Source: Streptomyces sp. NBC_00306 (lineage in GTDB: Bacteria; Actinomycetota; Actinomycetes; Streptomycetales; Streptomycetaceae). From it: 64,000 bases of DNA. Below the pieces are notes generated by a model. It had not been told where the DNA came from. It did no database searches and was given only the letters and a program-made list of their open reading frames with translations. The position numbers were made by a program, and so were the translations under genes. Within the stretch, counting starts at the first letter, position 1. Each line of letters starts with the position of its first letter. Shown here in pieces: positions 24,697 through 33,308 of this stretch. Location: NCBI RefSeq assembly GCF_036169555.1, contig NZ_CP108032.1:4216001-4280000 (forward strand), read 5' to 3'.

Positions 24697-25248
24697 CTAC
24701 GCGTCGGAGTCTTCGAACCGGGCGTCCAGCACCGCGTCGAGTTCCGCCGCCCACTGCTTCAACTCCGCCTTGGACGAGGCCTCGACGTCGTTCTCGAACC
24801 AGCGCTGACTGGACACGTAGACGGTGACACCGAACCGCCGGCCGAAGCGCGGGGTGCCGATCTCCACCGCCCCGATCTCGTCCCAGCCGAAGCGGGCTTC
24901 TTCCTCGTCCAGCCGGAAGGTGATGCCTTCCGCGTCGGCGACGATGGCGCCCCGGCGGTCGGAGGCCTCGAAGACGGGACCGTCGTCCTCGACCGGCCCC
25001 GCTTTCCCGGGATCCTCGGGCGCGGACCCCTCCGCGCCGGAGCCCTCGTCCTCGGACGTCACGCGCTCGGGCGCGGCGTCCTTCGGCGGCGCCTCGTCGG
25101 CCTGTTCCGCGTCGGTGGCCTGCTCGGGGACGGCCGCGTCCGTCTCGTCACCCTCCGCGGGGCGCGGGGGCACCAGCCCGGGGATGTGTGCCGGGTCGAG
25201 TCCGGCGGCGGCCGTCGGCGGGATGATCGAACCTATGCGCTGCTCCAC
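24697..25248 (-). CDS. Conserved acidic actinobacterial protein with PH-like C-terminus
   Basis: Protein of 183 residues; GTG start at 25248. Residues 30-95 are low-complexity and strongly acidic (Glu, Asp, Ala, Pro). The C-terminal 90 residues form a likely PH-like beta domain (GITFRLDEEEARFGWDEIGA, then VYVSSQRWFENDVEAS and a closing helix). Cytosolic, no membrane segments. Lies 81 bases downstream of the RCK-protein gene on the same strand. Function unknown. Confidence 0.75.
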   Translation of the reverse strand: MEQRIGSIIPPTAAAGLDPAHIPGLVPPRPAEGDETDAAVPEQATDAEQADEAPPKDAAPERVTSEDEGSGAEGSAPEDPGKAGPVEDDGPVFEASDRRGAIVADAEGITFRLDEEEARFGWDEIGAVEIGTPRFGRRFGVTVYVSSQRWFENDVEASSKAELKQWAAELDAVLDARFEDSDA

Positions 25249-25329
25249 GGCAGGCAGTATGGCGGACGAACCTGTGCGGGTCCCAGTCGAACCGCACAGC
25301 CGGCCCGGACGCTAACGCACCGTCGCAGG

Positions 25330-27318
25330 TCACCCGTCCGTCCGGGTCGTTCCGCGTGCGGCACGCGACTCGGGCTGCCGGCCCAGGAGTTCGGCCATTC
25401 CTCTCCGGGTGGCCGCCACCACCACACAGTCCTCGGGCCGCAGGACGTACCCGGGGTGGAGGTCCCACAGCAGCCGGCCGGCGTGCTCGCGGCGGATGTC
25501 GCGGCGGGCGGTGGCGAGGTCGGGGCGGTCGTCCGGCTCCGCCGTGTCGAGGGCGATCACCCGCCACGCTCCCGGCCGGAACGCCTCCGCGACCGTCCGC
25601 CCCTCGAACTGCGGGTGACCGGCCACCTCCAGCGCGGCGAAGAGCAGCACCTTGCGTTCGACCGGGATCGCGCCGAGGATCTGCCGGCCCATCATCGCGC
25701 CGGCGAACGCGGGAGCGGCGAGTGTGGAGACGCTGCGGCTCCGGGTCAGCGCGTCCGGATGGGCCACGCGCAGGGTGCGGTAGACGGCGGTGGCGAAGTC
25801 GTCGTCGTACAGCCGCAAGGCGACCCGCAGATCCGCCTTGACCGTCCGCGCGTACAGCGTCGCCTCCAGATTGGTGGTGTCGACGCTGGTCAGGGACAGC
25901 AGCGCGTACGCACGGTGGATCTTCGCCGCCTCCAGGACGCCCTCGTGCGTGACATCGCCCAGCACCACGGGAACGCGCAGCCGCCGCGCGAGAGGGATGC
26001 CGCGGGCTTCCGGGTCCTCCTCCACGCACACCACCGGGATACCCAGCTCCCGCAGTTGGACCAGGACGCGGGTGCCGACCTTGCCCAGCCCGAGCAGCAC
26101 GACATGCCCCGACAGGCCGCGCGGAGGACGGCGCAGCGCCGCGGCCCCGCGGAACGCGCCGAGCGCCTCCAGCCCGCCGGCCACCAGCACCGGCAGCAGC
26201 GCCAGCCCGGCCAGTCCGGACAGCAGCTGGAGCACCTGACGGGCGGTGGGTTCCCCGACGGCCGGGTCACCGATGGCGAACAGGTCGAGCAGGGTCAGAT
26301 ACGCGGCCCGCAGCGGGTGTTCGCCGGTCGTCAGCCAGGAGGCGACGGCGAGCGCGAGCACGGCCGCCCCCATCCCGGCGAGCGCCCAGCGCAGCCGCCG
26401 CGAGAAGATCTCGCCGAGCGGCGCACCGCGTCCGGCCAGCTGCCGGGGCGGCACAGCGGGCCCGCTGTGCGACACGGCCTCCAGCACCACCGTGCCCCGC
26501 CGGGACGAGGCGGCGACGGTCGCGTCGTCGGGCAGCAGCAGCGGTCTGTCCGCGCCGATGTCCGAACCCGCCGTGCCGGAGGGGCCGTCGACGGTGGACG
26601 ACAGCAGCGCGAGGGTGCACAGACCGGAATCGGGAGCCTCACCCTGCCGGTGCGGCGGCCGTTCCACGGCCCGCAGCAGCAGACCGTCGGCCTGGACGAC
26701 CTTGCTCGTACCGGCCACGGCGGTGGCCGCCAGCGCCGGCGCCGCCGTGTCCGCGTCGGACAGCACGGTCGTCGAAGCGTCCAGCTCGGACGCGTCCAGC
26801 CCGGGCATCGCGACCACGGCGGCCTGGTCGAGCAGCGCCTCCAGATACTGGCCCAGCTTGCGGTTGTAGAGCCGGATCACGAGCCGCAGCCGCGGGTTGA
26901 GCCGGCGCGCGGCCAGCGCGGCCCTGATGTTGGTCTCGTCGTCGTCGTAGACGAGGGCGACGGCGGCGGCCTGTTCCGCTCCGGCGAGCCGCAGCGCCTC
27001 CTCGGTCGGCTCGGGGGCCTCCATCTCACGTACCGGCAGCAGGATTTCGCCGCTGGATCCGGTCGCGTCCGCCGTCCCCGGCCGGTTCATCACGGCGCTC
27101 ACCCGCCCGAAGAGCGCGGAGGCACGGATCCGGTTCGGCGCCGCGGCCGACGGACTGCTCGCCGACGACCGGGCCGGCGGTACGACGAGGGTGACCCGCT
27201 CGCCGTACACGCTGTGCAGTTCACCGGCGAGCCGGGTGGCCAGCGCGTCGTCACCGCAGACGATCATCTGCCCGGCGGGCACGGGCTGTTGGGCCGCGGG
27301 TGCAAGGGAGGAGGACAC
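25330..27318 (-). CDS. RCK (TrkA-N) protein with a central ion-channel-like pair of helices
   Basis: Protein of 662 residues from the GTG at 27318 (an in-frame start 12 codons upstream is possible). Order of domains: an N-terminal NAD-binding RCK-like domain (MIVCGDDALATRLAGEL), two hydrophobic helices around a pore-like turn near residues 310-387, then a second RCK with Rossmann motif VVLLGLGKVGTRVLVQL near 406 and a TrkA-C-like end. The pore segment reads LDLFAIGDP where potassium channels have TVGYGDP, so selectivity should differ. A role in potassium or other ion transport is inferred. Confidence 0.82.
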   Translation of the reverse strand: MSSSLAPAAQQPVPAGQMIVCGDDALATRLAGELHSVYGERVTLVVPPARSSASSPSAAAPNRIRASALFGRVSAVMNRPGTADATGSSGEILLPVREMEAPEPTEEALRLAGAEQAAAVALVYDDDETNIRAALAARRLNPRLRLVIRLYNRKLGQYLEALLDQAAVVAMPGLDASELDASTTVLSDADTAAPALAATAVAGTSKVVQADGLLLRAVERPPHRQGEAPDSGLCTLALLSSTVDGPSGTAGSDIGADRPLLLPDDATVAASSRRGTVVLEAVSHSGPAVPPRQLAGRGAPLGEIFSRRLRWALAGMGAAVLALAVASWLTTGEHPLRAAYLTLLDLFAIGDPAVGEPTARQVLQLLSGLAGLALLPVLVAGGLEALGAFRGAAALRRPPRGLSGHVVLLGLGKVGTRVLVQLRELGIPVVCVEEDPEARGIPLARRLRVPVVLGDVTHEGVLEAAKIHRAYALLSLTSVDTTNLEATLYARTVKADLRVALRLYDDDFATAVYRTLRVAHPDALTRSRSVSTLAAPAFAGAMMGRQILGAIPVERKVLLFAALEVAGHPQFEGRTVAEAFRPGAWRVIALDTAEPDDRPDLATARRDIRREHAGRLLWDLHPGYVLRPEDCVVVAATRRGMAELLGRQPESRAARGTTRTDG

Positions 27319-27432
27319 GCCCCAACCCTCTCGCGCCGACCCCCCTCGGCGCACGGCGGCCTCCCGCCCGTGCGTCCCCGTCCAGCGCGGAGCCGGCCCG
27401 GTTGCGTGGTGCCGGGGACGCGCGGTGGCGGG

Positions 27433-27798
27433 CTAGCGCGCCACGAACTGCGTCAGGATGGCCTGCACCTCGTAGATGTCGACGCCCTTGGTGAAGGTCT
27501 TCTGGATCGGGGCCGGCGTCCCCGACACCCAGATCTTGAGCTCGGCGTCGAGATCGAAGGTCCCGGCGGTCTCCACCGCGAAGTGCGTGATGCTCCGGTA
27601 CGGCACGGAGTGGTACTCCACCTTCTTGCCGGTGATGCCCTGCTTGTCGATGAGCAGGAGCCGGCGGTCGGTGAAGAGGATCGTGTCGCGGATCAGCAGA
27701 TACGCGGCGTGCACCTGCTCGCCCTGGCCGAGCAGCCGCGCGTAGTCCTGCTGCGCCGCCGCCGGGTCGATGGTGTGCGCGTTCCCGAACAGTGCCAT
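27433..27798 (-). CDS. Bacterial PH-domain protein
   Basis: Protein of 121 residues from the ATG at 27798, with GGGGGG upstream. The sequence ILFTDRRLLLIDKQGITGKK followed by YHSVPYRSITHFAVETAG is characteristic of the small bacterial PH family related to YvbH. It has no signal or membrane segment. Members form rings and are of unknown role. Upstream in-frame starts overlap the divergent promoter and are not supported. Confidence 0.85.
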   Translation of the reverse strand: MALFGNAHTIDPAAAQQDYARLLGQGEQVHAAYLLIRDTILFTDRRLLLIDKQGITGKKVEYHSVPYRSITHFAVETAGTFDLDAELKIWVSGTPAPIQKTFTKGVDIYEVQAILTQFVAR

Positions 27799-27971
27799 GG
27801 ATGGCCCCCCAACTCGTCGATGCGAATCTCCCAGCCTATAGGGGCGGCCGAGATGACCGGAGGGCGTGGCGATCACACGCCTTTTCGCCGCTGCGGGGAC
27901 CGGCACGGGAACTGGCGGCCCACCCCCGGGCGTCGAACAGGGCAGGGGGAACGACTGGAGGGAACAGACGC

Positions 27972-28637
27972 ATGACGGTCACGCTGGGCGAGGAGATCAT
28001 GCTGCTGTCGCTGGACGACGAGTCCGGAGCGGCGAAGGAGCGGCAGGCCGCGGGCTGGGCCGTCGCGGGCGGCATCGTGCTCGAACTCGTCCTCGCGGGC
28101 CGCATAGCGGTGGACCGCGAGCGGCTGACCGTCAAGGACACGACGCCCACCGGCACCCGGCTGCTCGACGAGCGCCTCGCACTGATCGACGCCTGGGCGT
28201 CGAAGAAGAGCAAGCCTCCCAAGATCACCGACTGGCTGACCAGGGACCACGACAAGGCCGTCACCGCCACGATCGACAGCCTGCGCGACCGGGGCCTGGT
28301 GAGCGAGGAACAGCGCAAGGTCCTCGGCCTCTTCCCGGTCCGCCGCTACCCCGAGGCCGACGGTTCGGCCGAGCGCGAGCTGCGCAGCCGCCTCGCCGCC
28401 CTCGTTCTGCACAACGCCACTCCGGACGACCGCTCGGCGGGCCTGATCGCGCTGATCCACGCGGCGAAACTGCACCGGCTCGCCTTCCCGGACCTGCCGC
28501 GCAAGGAGGTCTCACCGCGGATGGAGGAGATCGCGAACGGCCAGTGGGCGGGCGAGAGCGTGCGCACCGCCATCCGGAACATGGAGGCGGCGATGGTGGC
28601 GGTCCTGGTGACGACGACGGTGGTGGTGACGAGCTGA
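27972..28637 (+). CDS. GPP34 (GOLPH3-like) phosphoprotein
   Basis: Protein of 221 residues; ATG at 27972, with GGAGGGAAC upstream. Family signature: LGEEIMLLSLDDESGAA at the N-terminus, VLELVLAGRIAVDRERLTV, and VRTAIRNMEAAMVAVLV at the C-terminus. GPP34 proteins are homologues of the eukaryotic PI4P-binding GOLPH3 and are abundant in actinobacteria, where they are thought to associate with membranes; the biochemical role is not settled. Confidence 0.93.
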   Translation: MTVTLGEEIMLLSLDDESGAAKERQAAGWAVAGGIVLELVLAGRIAVDRERLTVKDTTPTGTRLLDERLALIDAWASKKSKPPKITDWLTRDHDKAVTATIDSLRDRGLVSEEQRKVLGLFPVRRYPEADGSAERELRSRLAALVLHNATPDDRSAGLIALIHAAKLHRLAFPDLPRKEVSPRMEEIANGQWAGESVRTAIRNMEAAMVAVLVTTTVVVTS

Positions 28638-28649
28638 CGGTCGGCGGTC

Positions 28650-28701
28650 CCGTCGGCATCGCAGCGCGATCCCGGCCGTCCGTCGGCATCGCAGCGCGAT
28701 C
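28650..28701. repeat. Two-copy direct repeat of 22 bases
   Basis: Two identical 22-base copies (28650-28671 and 28680-28701, both containing GTCGGCATCGCAGCGCGATC) separated by 8 bases, just after the GPP34 stop and before a terminator. No function evident. Confidence 0.85.
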
Positions 28702-28714
28702 GGTGACGTCGTGA

Positions 28715-28745
28715 ACCGGGTGCGCGGTGCCGTCGCGCACCCGGT
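28715..28745. terminator. Bidirectional terminator between GPP34 and TROVE genes
   Basis: Perfect 12-bp stem (ACCGGGTGCGCG and complement) with a 7-base loop, between two convergent stops. Confidence 0.8.
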
Positions 28746-28750
28746 GCACA

Positions 28751-30436
28751 TCAGAGGCGGGAGTCGGCGGGCTGCTCCCAGGGCCACTTCGCGTCCCGCG
28801 CTGCCTCCAGGAGCGGGATCAGCCGGAAGGCGGCGTCGCTGAGGCCGCCGAAGGTGTGGCGGTGCGGCCCGGATGGGGAGTGCCCGGTGGCGTACCCCTC
28901 CAGGTTCCAGGTGTAGACCGGAACATCGCGGGGCACCGCGGCGAGCGGGTCCTTGCAGTGGGTCGACTGCACCTGCTCGTCGGTGACGACGACCACCCGG
29001 GAGTGCCCGCGGTAGTGCCGCTTGACCGCCGCGGCGGTGTTGGTGCCGCCGAGGTCGTGGAACCGGTCCACTGCCCGCAGGACGGAGTCACCCGGTCCGA
29101 CCTCGACCGTCCGGCTGCCGGTGCCGAACTCCACCAGGTCGGCGTGTTCGGCCCGGGTGGCCAGGGCGGTCCCGAAAATGGCGGCGGCATCCGCCCGGGT
29201 GAGGTCGTTCCCCTCGCTGGTGTGCCAGAACATCGAGCCCGAGCGGTCCACCAGGACGAGGGTCCGGCCGGGCAGCGCGGGCACACGGGCGAGCGAGTGG
29301 TTGAGGGCGGTCTCCAGGGACTGCGCCCAGCGCGGCGAGGGCGCGTTGCGGTGAGCGGCCAGATAGCGGAACGGGAACTGCCGTGAGCGGGCCACCTCGT
29401 CCGGGTCCGAGATCCGGCGCGCCACCTGCGCGGCGACCTCGTCACCGACGCCCGCGAGATCGAAGTTGCGCAGATTGCGGACGAGGGCCATCGACCCCAT
29501 CGACGGGATCACGGCCTCCCACACCGCCGCGTCGAGCGGACCGTGGAGCCAGCCGGCCAGCGCCTCCCACGTCATCCCCGCCGCCGCCAGCCGATCGGCC
29601 CCGTCCGGACCGGTGACCAGGGCGTACCGCTCGGCCACCGGCACAGCCATCAGCGCGTGGTGCGCGCCGAGGAGCGCATCGCCCACGGGCGGCACGGCGC
29701 GGTGGGGCCGGTGCCGCCGGTCCAGTGCGTACCGGAACAGCTCCCCCTGCCATGGCGCGGCCGGCGCGGGGTGCGTCAACTCCAGTACGTCGCCGAACCG
29801 GTAGGACCGGGCATCGCTGTCGTACTTCAGCAGTGCCCGCCCGGTGTAGAGCCGGCGTACGGCGTCGGCGACCCCGCGCTTGACGGGCTGGGGCAGCCGC
29901 CGGCCGTACCGGGACGTCCAGTACGCCAGCAACTCACCTGGCTCGTCCGGGCGTTGGAGTACGGCATTGATCGCCTGCCGGCTGAACCCCGCCTCTCCGG
30001 CCTCCAGCCGCGCACGGGTGAATTCGGCCGCACCCACCAGCGAGGCCGTCCGCATCCGGGCGTCGGTCCGCAGCCAGCTGAGCAGTCCGAGGGTCCACGC
30101 CGGTTCGCTGAGGGCGAGTTCGCGGATCAGCCGCAGATAGCGGTCGTCGCGAGACTCGGCGCTCTCGTAGAAGGTGTGCCGCCCGACCATGTTGGCGACG
30201 GCGAGCAGAAAGAGTGCGTCCTTCGGCTCCCGGACGTACCCGGCGCCGCCCTGGTGGTTGGTGAGCCACGGCAGCCATCGCGTGACCACCGGCGCGGACG
30301 CACCGCGCGGCGGTGTGGCCCACCGGCCGTGGGTGGAGAGCGGGGAGGTCACTCCGCGCGCGGTCAGGCCCGGCACTTCGGCCTGGATCTCCGCTCTGGC
30401 GTCGGCCTTGGTCCGCTGGCGGCTGAACCGGGTCAT
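28751..30436 (-). CDS. TROVE-domain RNA-binding protein (bacterial Ro60 orthologue)
   Basis: Protein of 561 residues from the ATG at 30436, with GGGGGA upstream. The N-terminal two-thirds is the TROVE HEAT-like ring (VTRWLPWLTNHQGGAGYV, then LFLLAVANMVGRHTFYESAE, and SRQAINAVLQRPDEPGELLA). The C-terminus is a von Willebrand A domain with a MIDAS motif (LVLVDRSGSMFW, later VVVVTDEQVQ). Ro proteins bind ends of misfolded RNA and Y RNAs, and tether nucleases in stress-time RNA decay. A Y RNA gene is often adjacent; I could not identify one in the 717-base gap upstream. Confidence 0.93.
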   Translation of the reverse strand: MTRFSRQRTKADARAEIQAEVPGLTARGVTSPLSTHGRWATPPRGASAPVVTRWLPWLTNHQGGAGYVREPKDALFLLAVANMVGRHTFYESAESRDDRYLRLIRELALSEPAWTLGLLSWLRTDARMRTASLVGAAEFTRARLEAGEAGFSRQAINAVLQRPDEPGELLAYWTSRYGRRLPQPVKRGVADAVRRLYTGRALLKYDSDARSYRFGDVLELTHPAPAAPWQGELFRYALDRRHRPHRAVPPVGDALLGAHHALMAVPVAERYALVTGPDGADRLAAAGMTWEALAGWLHGPLDAAVWEAVIPSMGSMALVRNLRNFDLAGVGDEVAAQVARRISDPDEVARSRQFPFRYLAAHRNAPSPRWAQSLETALNHSLARVPALPGRTLVLVDRSGSMFWHTSEGNDLTRADAAAIFGTALATRAEHADLVEFGTGSRTVEVGPGDSVLRAVDRFHDLGGTNTAAAVKRHYRGHSRVVVVTDEQVQSTHCKDPLAAVPRDVPVYTWNLEGYATGHSPSGPHRHTFGGLSDAAFRLIPLLEAARDAKWPWEQPADSRL

Positions 30437-31153
30437 GCAGAAGTCCCCCTGGGGAGCGACGGGTCGAAGAGGTGGCGGGCGGCTGTCGGTCACAGCGGTG
30501 CGCGGTCGCGGGACGGCATGCGTGGGGCCGGTGAGCGGCGGGACCGGGGAGCGCGGGATCGAGGGGCACGGGTCGAGGACGTGGGTCGAGGACTCGGCGG
30601 TGTGCGCCTTCCGAGATCGGATATGCGCACCGGTGGATGAGTTTTCAGGAAGTAACCGGGACGCAGCGCATCGGAAGGCGCGGGACGTGACGCTACCCGG
30701 CGCCGCTCGCCACGGCATCCGAATAAATGACCCGCACCCGTGGACGCGCGGCGAGCCCGTTCGGCCGGCAATTTCTCGCACCTGCATACGACATGAGGCA
30801 GACCGTTCGAGGATCGGCCGCTTCGCTTCGTTACCTGGAGCGAAGCTCTGCCCTCGGTGGCGAGCGGGGTGGCGCGGGGGGTGGTGCGCCGGAGCCCGCA
30901 AAGGCTTGCTGTCAGTGACCGCCCGGGTTGGTGCAGCAGGCACGTTTTGTCTGGAACGTCACTTCGCCAGTTAGTTGAACGACGCAATCAAGAGTTACGG
31001 AAATGTCCGCATTCAGTAACACGAAGCGGAGCACCTGCGGACCGGCGCCTCGGGGCCGCAGAGTTTGGGTCCTCGGCCCGGGGACGGCCGAGAACCCGTA
31101 CAGCACAACGGGCCGAACGGACCGTTGTGCCCCTGATCCGAGGGGGCTTTCTC
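30437..31153. other. Gene-free region upstream of the TROVE gene
   Basis: 717 bases with no convincing protein gene. It must hold the promoters of the divergent TROVE and lamin-tail genes. Some hairpins are visible (GCTTCG and CGAAGC arms near 30820-30846), so it is the natural place to look for a Y RNA, but I cannot identify the conserved Ro-binding stem or a tRNA-like module. Confidence 0.5.
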
Positions 31154-31630
31154 TTGTCTGCTTCTCGTACCGCTCGCACTCTCGTCGCCACCACCATGGC
31201 CACCGGCGCGGTGGTGACCGCCCTGGCCATGCCGGCCGTGGCGGCCGACCGCGGACACGACCACGGGCACGACCGCGGACCCTCCAAGTCGGCGATCGAG
31301 CTGGGCCGCATCCAGTACGACAGCCCCGGCCGCGAGGACAACTCCAACCGGTCCCGCAACGCGGAGTGGGTGGACATCAAGAACACCTCCCGCAAGCCGG
31401 TCAAGCTGAACGGCTGGACCCTGACCGACAAGGCGGGCCACCGCTACACGTTCCGCCACTTCACCCTCGCCGGCCGCTCCACGGTCCGCGTCCACACGGG
31501 CATCGGCCACGACACCCGGACCGACGTGTTCCAGGACCGCCGCAACTACGTCTGGGACAACAAGGACAAGGCCATCCTCAAGGACCGCCGCGGCCATGTC
31601 GTGGACAGCAAGTCCTGGAACCGTCGCTGA
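31154..31630 (+). CDS. Secreted lamin-tail-domain protein
   Basis: Protein of 158 residues. The TTG at 31154 is preferred because GAGGGGG lies 7 bases upstream and it yields a proper signal peptide (TARTLVATTMATGAVVTALA, cleavage near AVAADRG). The mature part is a lamin-tail (LTD) Ig-like domain: AIELGRIQYDSPG, EWVDIKNTSRKPVKLNGWTL, YVWDNKDKAILKD. A His-rich stretch (RGHDHGHDRG) follows the cleavage site. LTD proteins occur on bacterial surfaces and in secreted nucleases; no catalytic domain is present here. Confidence 0.85.
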   Translation: MSASRTARTLVATTMATGAVVTALAMPAVAADRGHDHGHDRGPSKSAIELGRIQYDSPGREDNSNRSRNAEWVDIKNTSRKPVKLNGWTLTDKAGHRYTFRHFTLAGRSTVRVHTGIGHDTRTDVFQDRRNYVWDNKDKAILKDRRGHVVDSKSWNRR

Positions 31631-31694
31631 GACACCGCGCACAGCCGCGTAGGCGCTGCGCACCTCCGGCCTGAACCGGGCCGCACCGTATGAC

Positions 31695-31734
31695 ACCAGG
31701 GCCGGACCCCTCCTGACAGGGGCCCGGCCCTGGT
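31695..31734. terminator. Terminator between convergent genes
   Basis: 16-base arms (ACCAGGGCCGGACCCC and complement, one mismatch) around an 8-base loop, between the lamin-tail stop and the stop of the convergent RibD-like gene. Confidence 0.8.
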
Positions 31735-31760
31735 CCGTGTCCGGCGCGGCCACCCGTCGC

Positions 31761-32324
31761 TCAGGCCCGCGGAATCTCCCGGCCGGTCGGCCGGTACTCG
31801 ACCAGCAACACCCGGTCGTCCAGGGCCCGGTGCCCCACGAGCTCCAGGTCGGCGGACGTCACCCCCGCGAAGAACGGCTCACGGCCCGTTTCCCCCACGA
31901 GCAGGGGAAAGGTCATCAGCCTCAACCGGTCGACGAGTCCCGCGCCGCACAACTGCCGTGCCACGGAAAGACTCCCGATCGTGCGCAGCGGCACGCCGCT
32001 CTCCCGCTTGAGCCGGCCGACCTCGGTGACGAGGTCCTCGTGACAGACGCGGGTGTTCGGCCACGAGGCCGACTCCAGCGTCGCCGAGAACACGACCTTG
32101 TCCAGCCCGGCCATCCGCTCCCACGACGCATCCCGCGCCTCCCGCGGCAGCCCGGCAAGCGCCTCGTAGGTCCGCCGCCCCAGGACGACCAGTTGCGGCA
32201 GGTCCAACTCACCTTTGATCCACGCATCGAGCTCGGGCCCGAAGTACCCGAAATACCCGGGCGAGGTGGCGCCACCGGCCCATCCGTCGACCGAGAGAAA
32301 CACATCGACAGTCAGTGTCTGCAT
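31761..32324 (-). CDS. RibD C-terminal / dihydrofolate-reductase-like protein
   Basis: Protein of 187 residues starting at the ATG at 32324. It has the RibD-C/DHFR layout: VDVFLSVDGWAGG at the start, QLVVLGRRTYEALAGLP, VVFSATLESASWPNTRV, and a C-terminal VLLVEYRPTG. Such stand-alone proteins are NADPH-dependent reductases or deaminase-reductase relatives; the substrate is unknown and true folate reduction is unlikely. It is divergent from the DinB gene. Confidence 0.85.
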   Translation of the reverse strand: MQTLTVDVFLSVDGWAGGATSPGYFGYFGPELDAWIKGELDLPQLVVLGRRTYEALAGLPREARDASWERMAGLDKVVFSATLESASWPNTRVCHEDLVTEVGRLKRESGVPLRTIGSLSVARQLCGAGLVDRLRLMTFPLLVGETGREPFFAGVTSADLELVGHRALDDRVLLVEYRPTGREIPRA

Positions 32325-32430
32325 CGCTGCCCCTTCGTGGGTGTGGCCCGGGTGCCTACGGCTCCGGGGTGCCCCGGGAGCCCTTCCGCAGGAGACGTCG
32401 GAGCGGGGCGGGGCTTCTCGACACGATCCG

Positions 32431-32460
32431 ACCCGGCCGACCCCGGCCGACCCCGGCCGT
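32431..32460. repeat. Three tandem 10-base units
   Basis: Three consecutive near-identical copies of CCCCGGCCGA in the intergenic region between the RibD-like and DinB genes. A minor simple repeat with no evident role. Confidence 0.7.
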
Positions 32461-32575
32461 CACCACACCTGCCGCGGAAATTGGGGGGCGCCCGGGCGGT
32501 CGTCCCTGACACATTGGGCGGCAAACTCGGGGCACCCGCACCGCTCGGGCGGTCCCACGGACGAACAGGGAGCGC

Positions 32576-33136
32576 ATGAGCGACCAGCCCGCACGATGGA
32601 CCCAGGCAACCGTCTACCCCGACATGTGGGCGGACCCGAACGACGACCCGCGCAACAGCGAGGGTGCCAGTCCGGACGGTGAGCTCGCGACGCTGGACGA
32701 CTTCCTGACCAACTACCGCATGACCCTGCGGATGAAGTGCGAGGGCCTGACCCCGGAGCAACTGGCCCGCCGGTCGGTCCCGCCGTCGACGATGTCGCTG
32801 CTGGGCCTGCTCCGCCACCTCGCCGAGGTCGAACGCGACTGGCGCAACTGGATCACCGACGGCGAACCGCTGCCGAAGCTGTACGGCAAACGAGACGCGG
32901 ACTTCACCGGAGCCGTCGCGGATCAGTCCGTGGTCGACGCCGCGTACGCGGACCTGGAATGCGAACAGGCGGCCACGGACGCGACCCTGGCCGAGCACCC
33001 GGACCTGGGTGCGCGCGTGGGCAGGGAGGACATCGCGGTACGCGAACTGCTGGTGCACCGCATCGAGGAGTACGCCCGCCACTGCGGCCACGCGGACCTG
33101 CTGCGGGAGTGCGTCGACGGGAGGGTGGGGCAGTGA
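32576..33136 (+). CDS. DinB-family (DUF664) protein
   Basis: Protein of 186 residues; ATG at 32576 with CAGGGAG upstream. The four-helix DinB fold of DUF664 is recognisable: LDDFLTNYRMTLRMKCEGLT, LLGLLRHLAEVERDWRNWI and LLVHRIEEYARHCGHADLLR, with metal-type histidines in RHLAEVE and EYARHCGH. In actinobacteria this family is linked to thiol (mycothiol) transferases; the substrate is unknown. Confidence 0.88.
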   Translation: MSDQPARWTQATVYPDMWADPNDDPRNSEGASPDGELATLDDFLTNYRMTLRMKCEGLTPEQLARRSVPPSTMSLLGLLRHLAEVERDWRNWITDGEPLPKLYGKRDADFTGAVADQSVVDAAYADLECEQAATDATLAEHPDLGARVGREDIAVRELLVHRIEEYARHCGHADLLRECVDGRVGQ

Positions 33137-33308
33137 CGGGGGCGCGTCTGCCGGATGCAGGGCAGGATCGCGGTGAGGCATCCTCGCGTCGATTCTCATG
33201 AGCCGATTGAGTTCGCCGGTCAGTTCTGTTGATGGAGATGCTGGTGGGTCGCAGTTGGCCTCAGCATCTTCGCCATCACCACACGTTGCAGCGCTCAGCT
33301 CTTCTAGC

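Noticed and set aside
24586..27975. Very long plus-strand frame of 1129 residues
   Set aside because: It is the antisense shadow of the RCK-protein and neighbouring minus-strand genes; its translation is Arg/Gly/His-rich without domains.
31003..31153. c-di-AMP (ydaO-type) riboswitch upstream of the lamin-tail gene
   Set aside because: The leader is GC-rich and structured, but I could not find the conserved GGGTGAATCC-type core, so there is no support.
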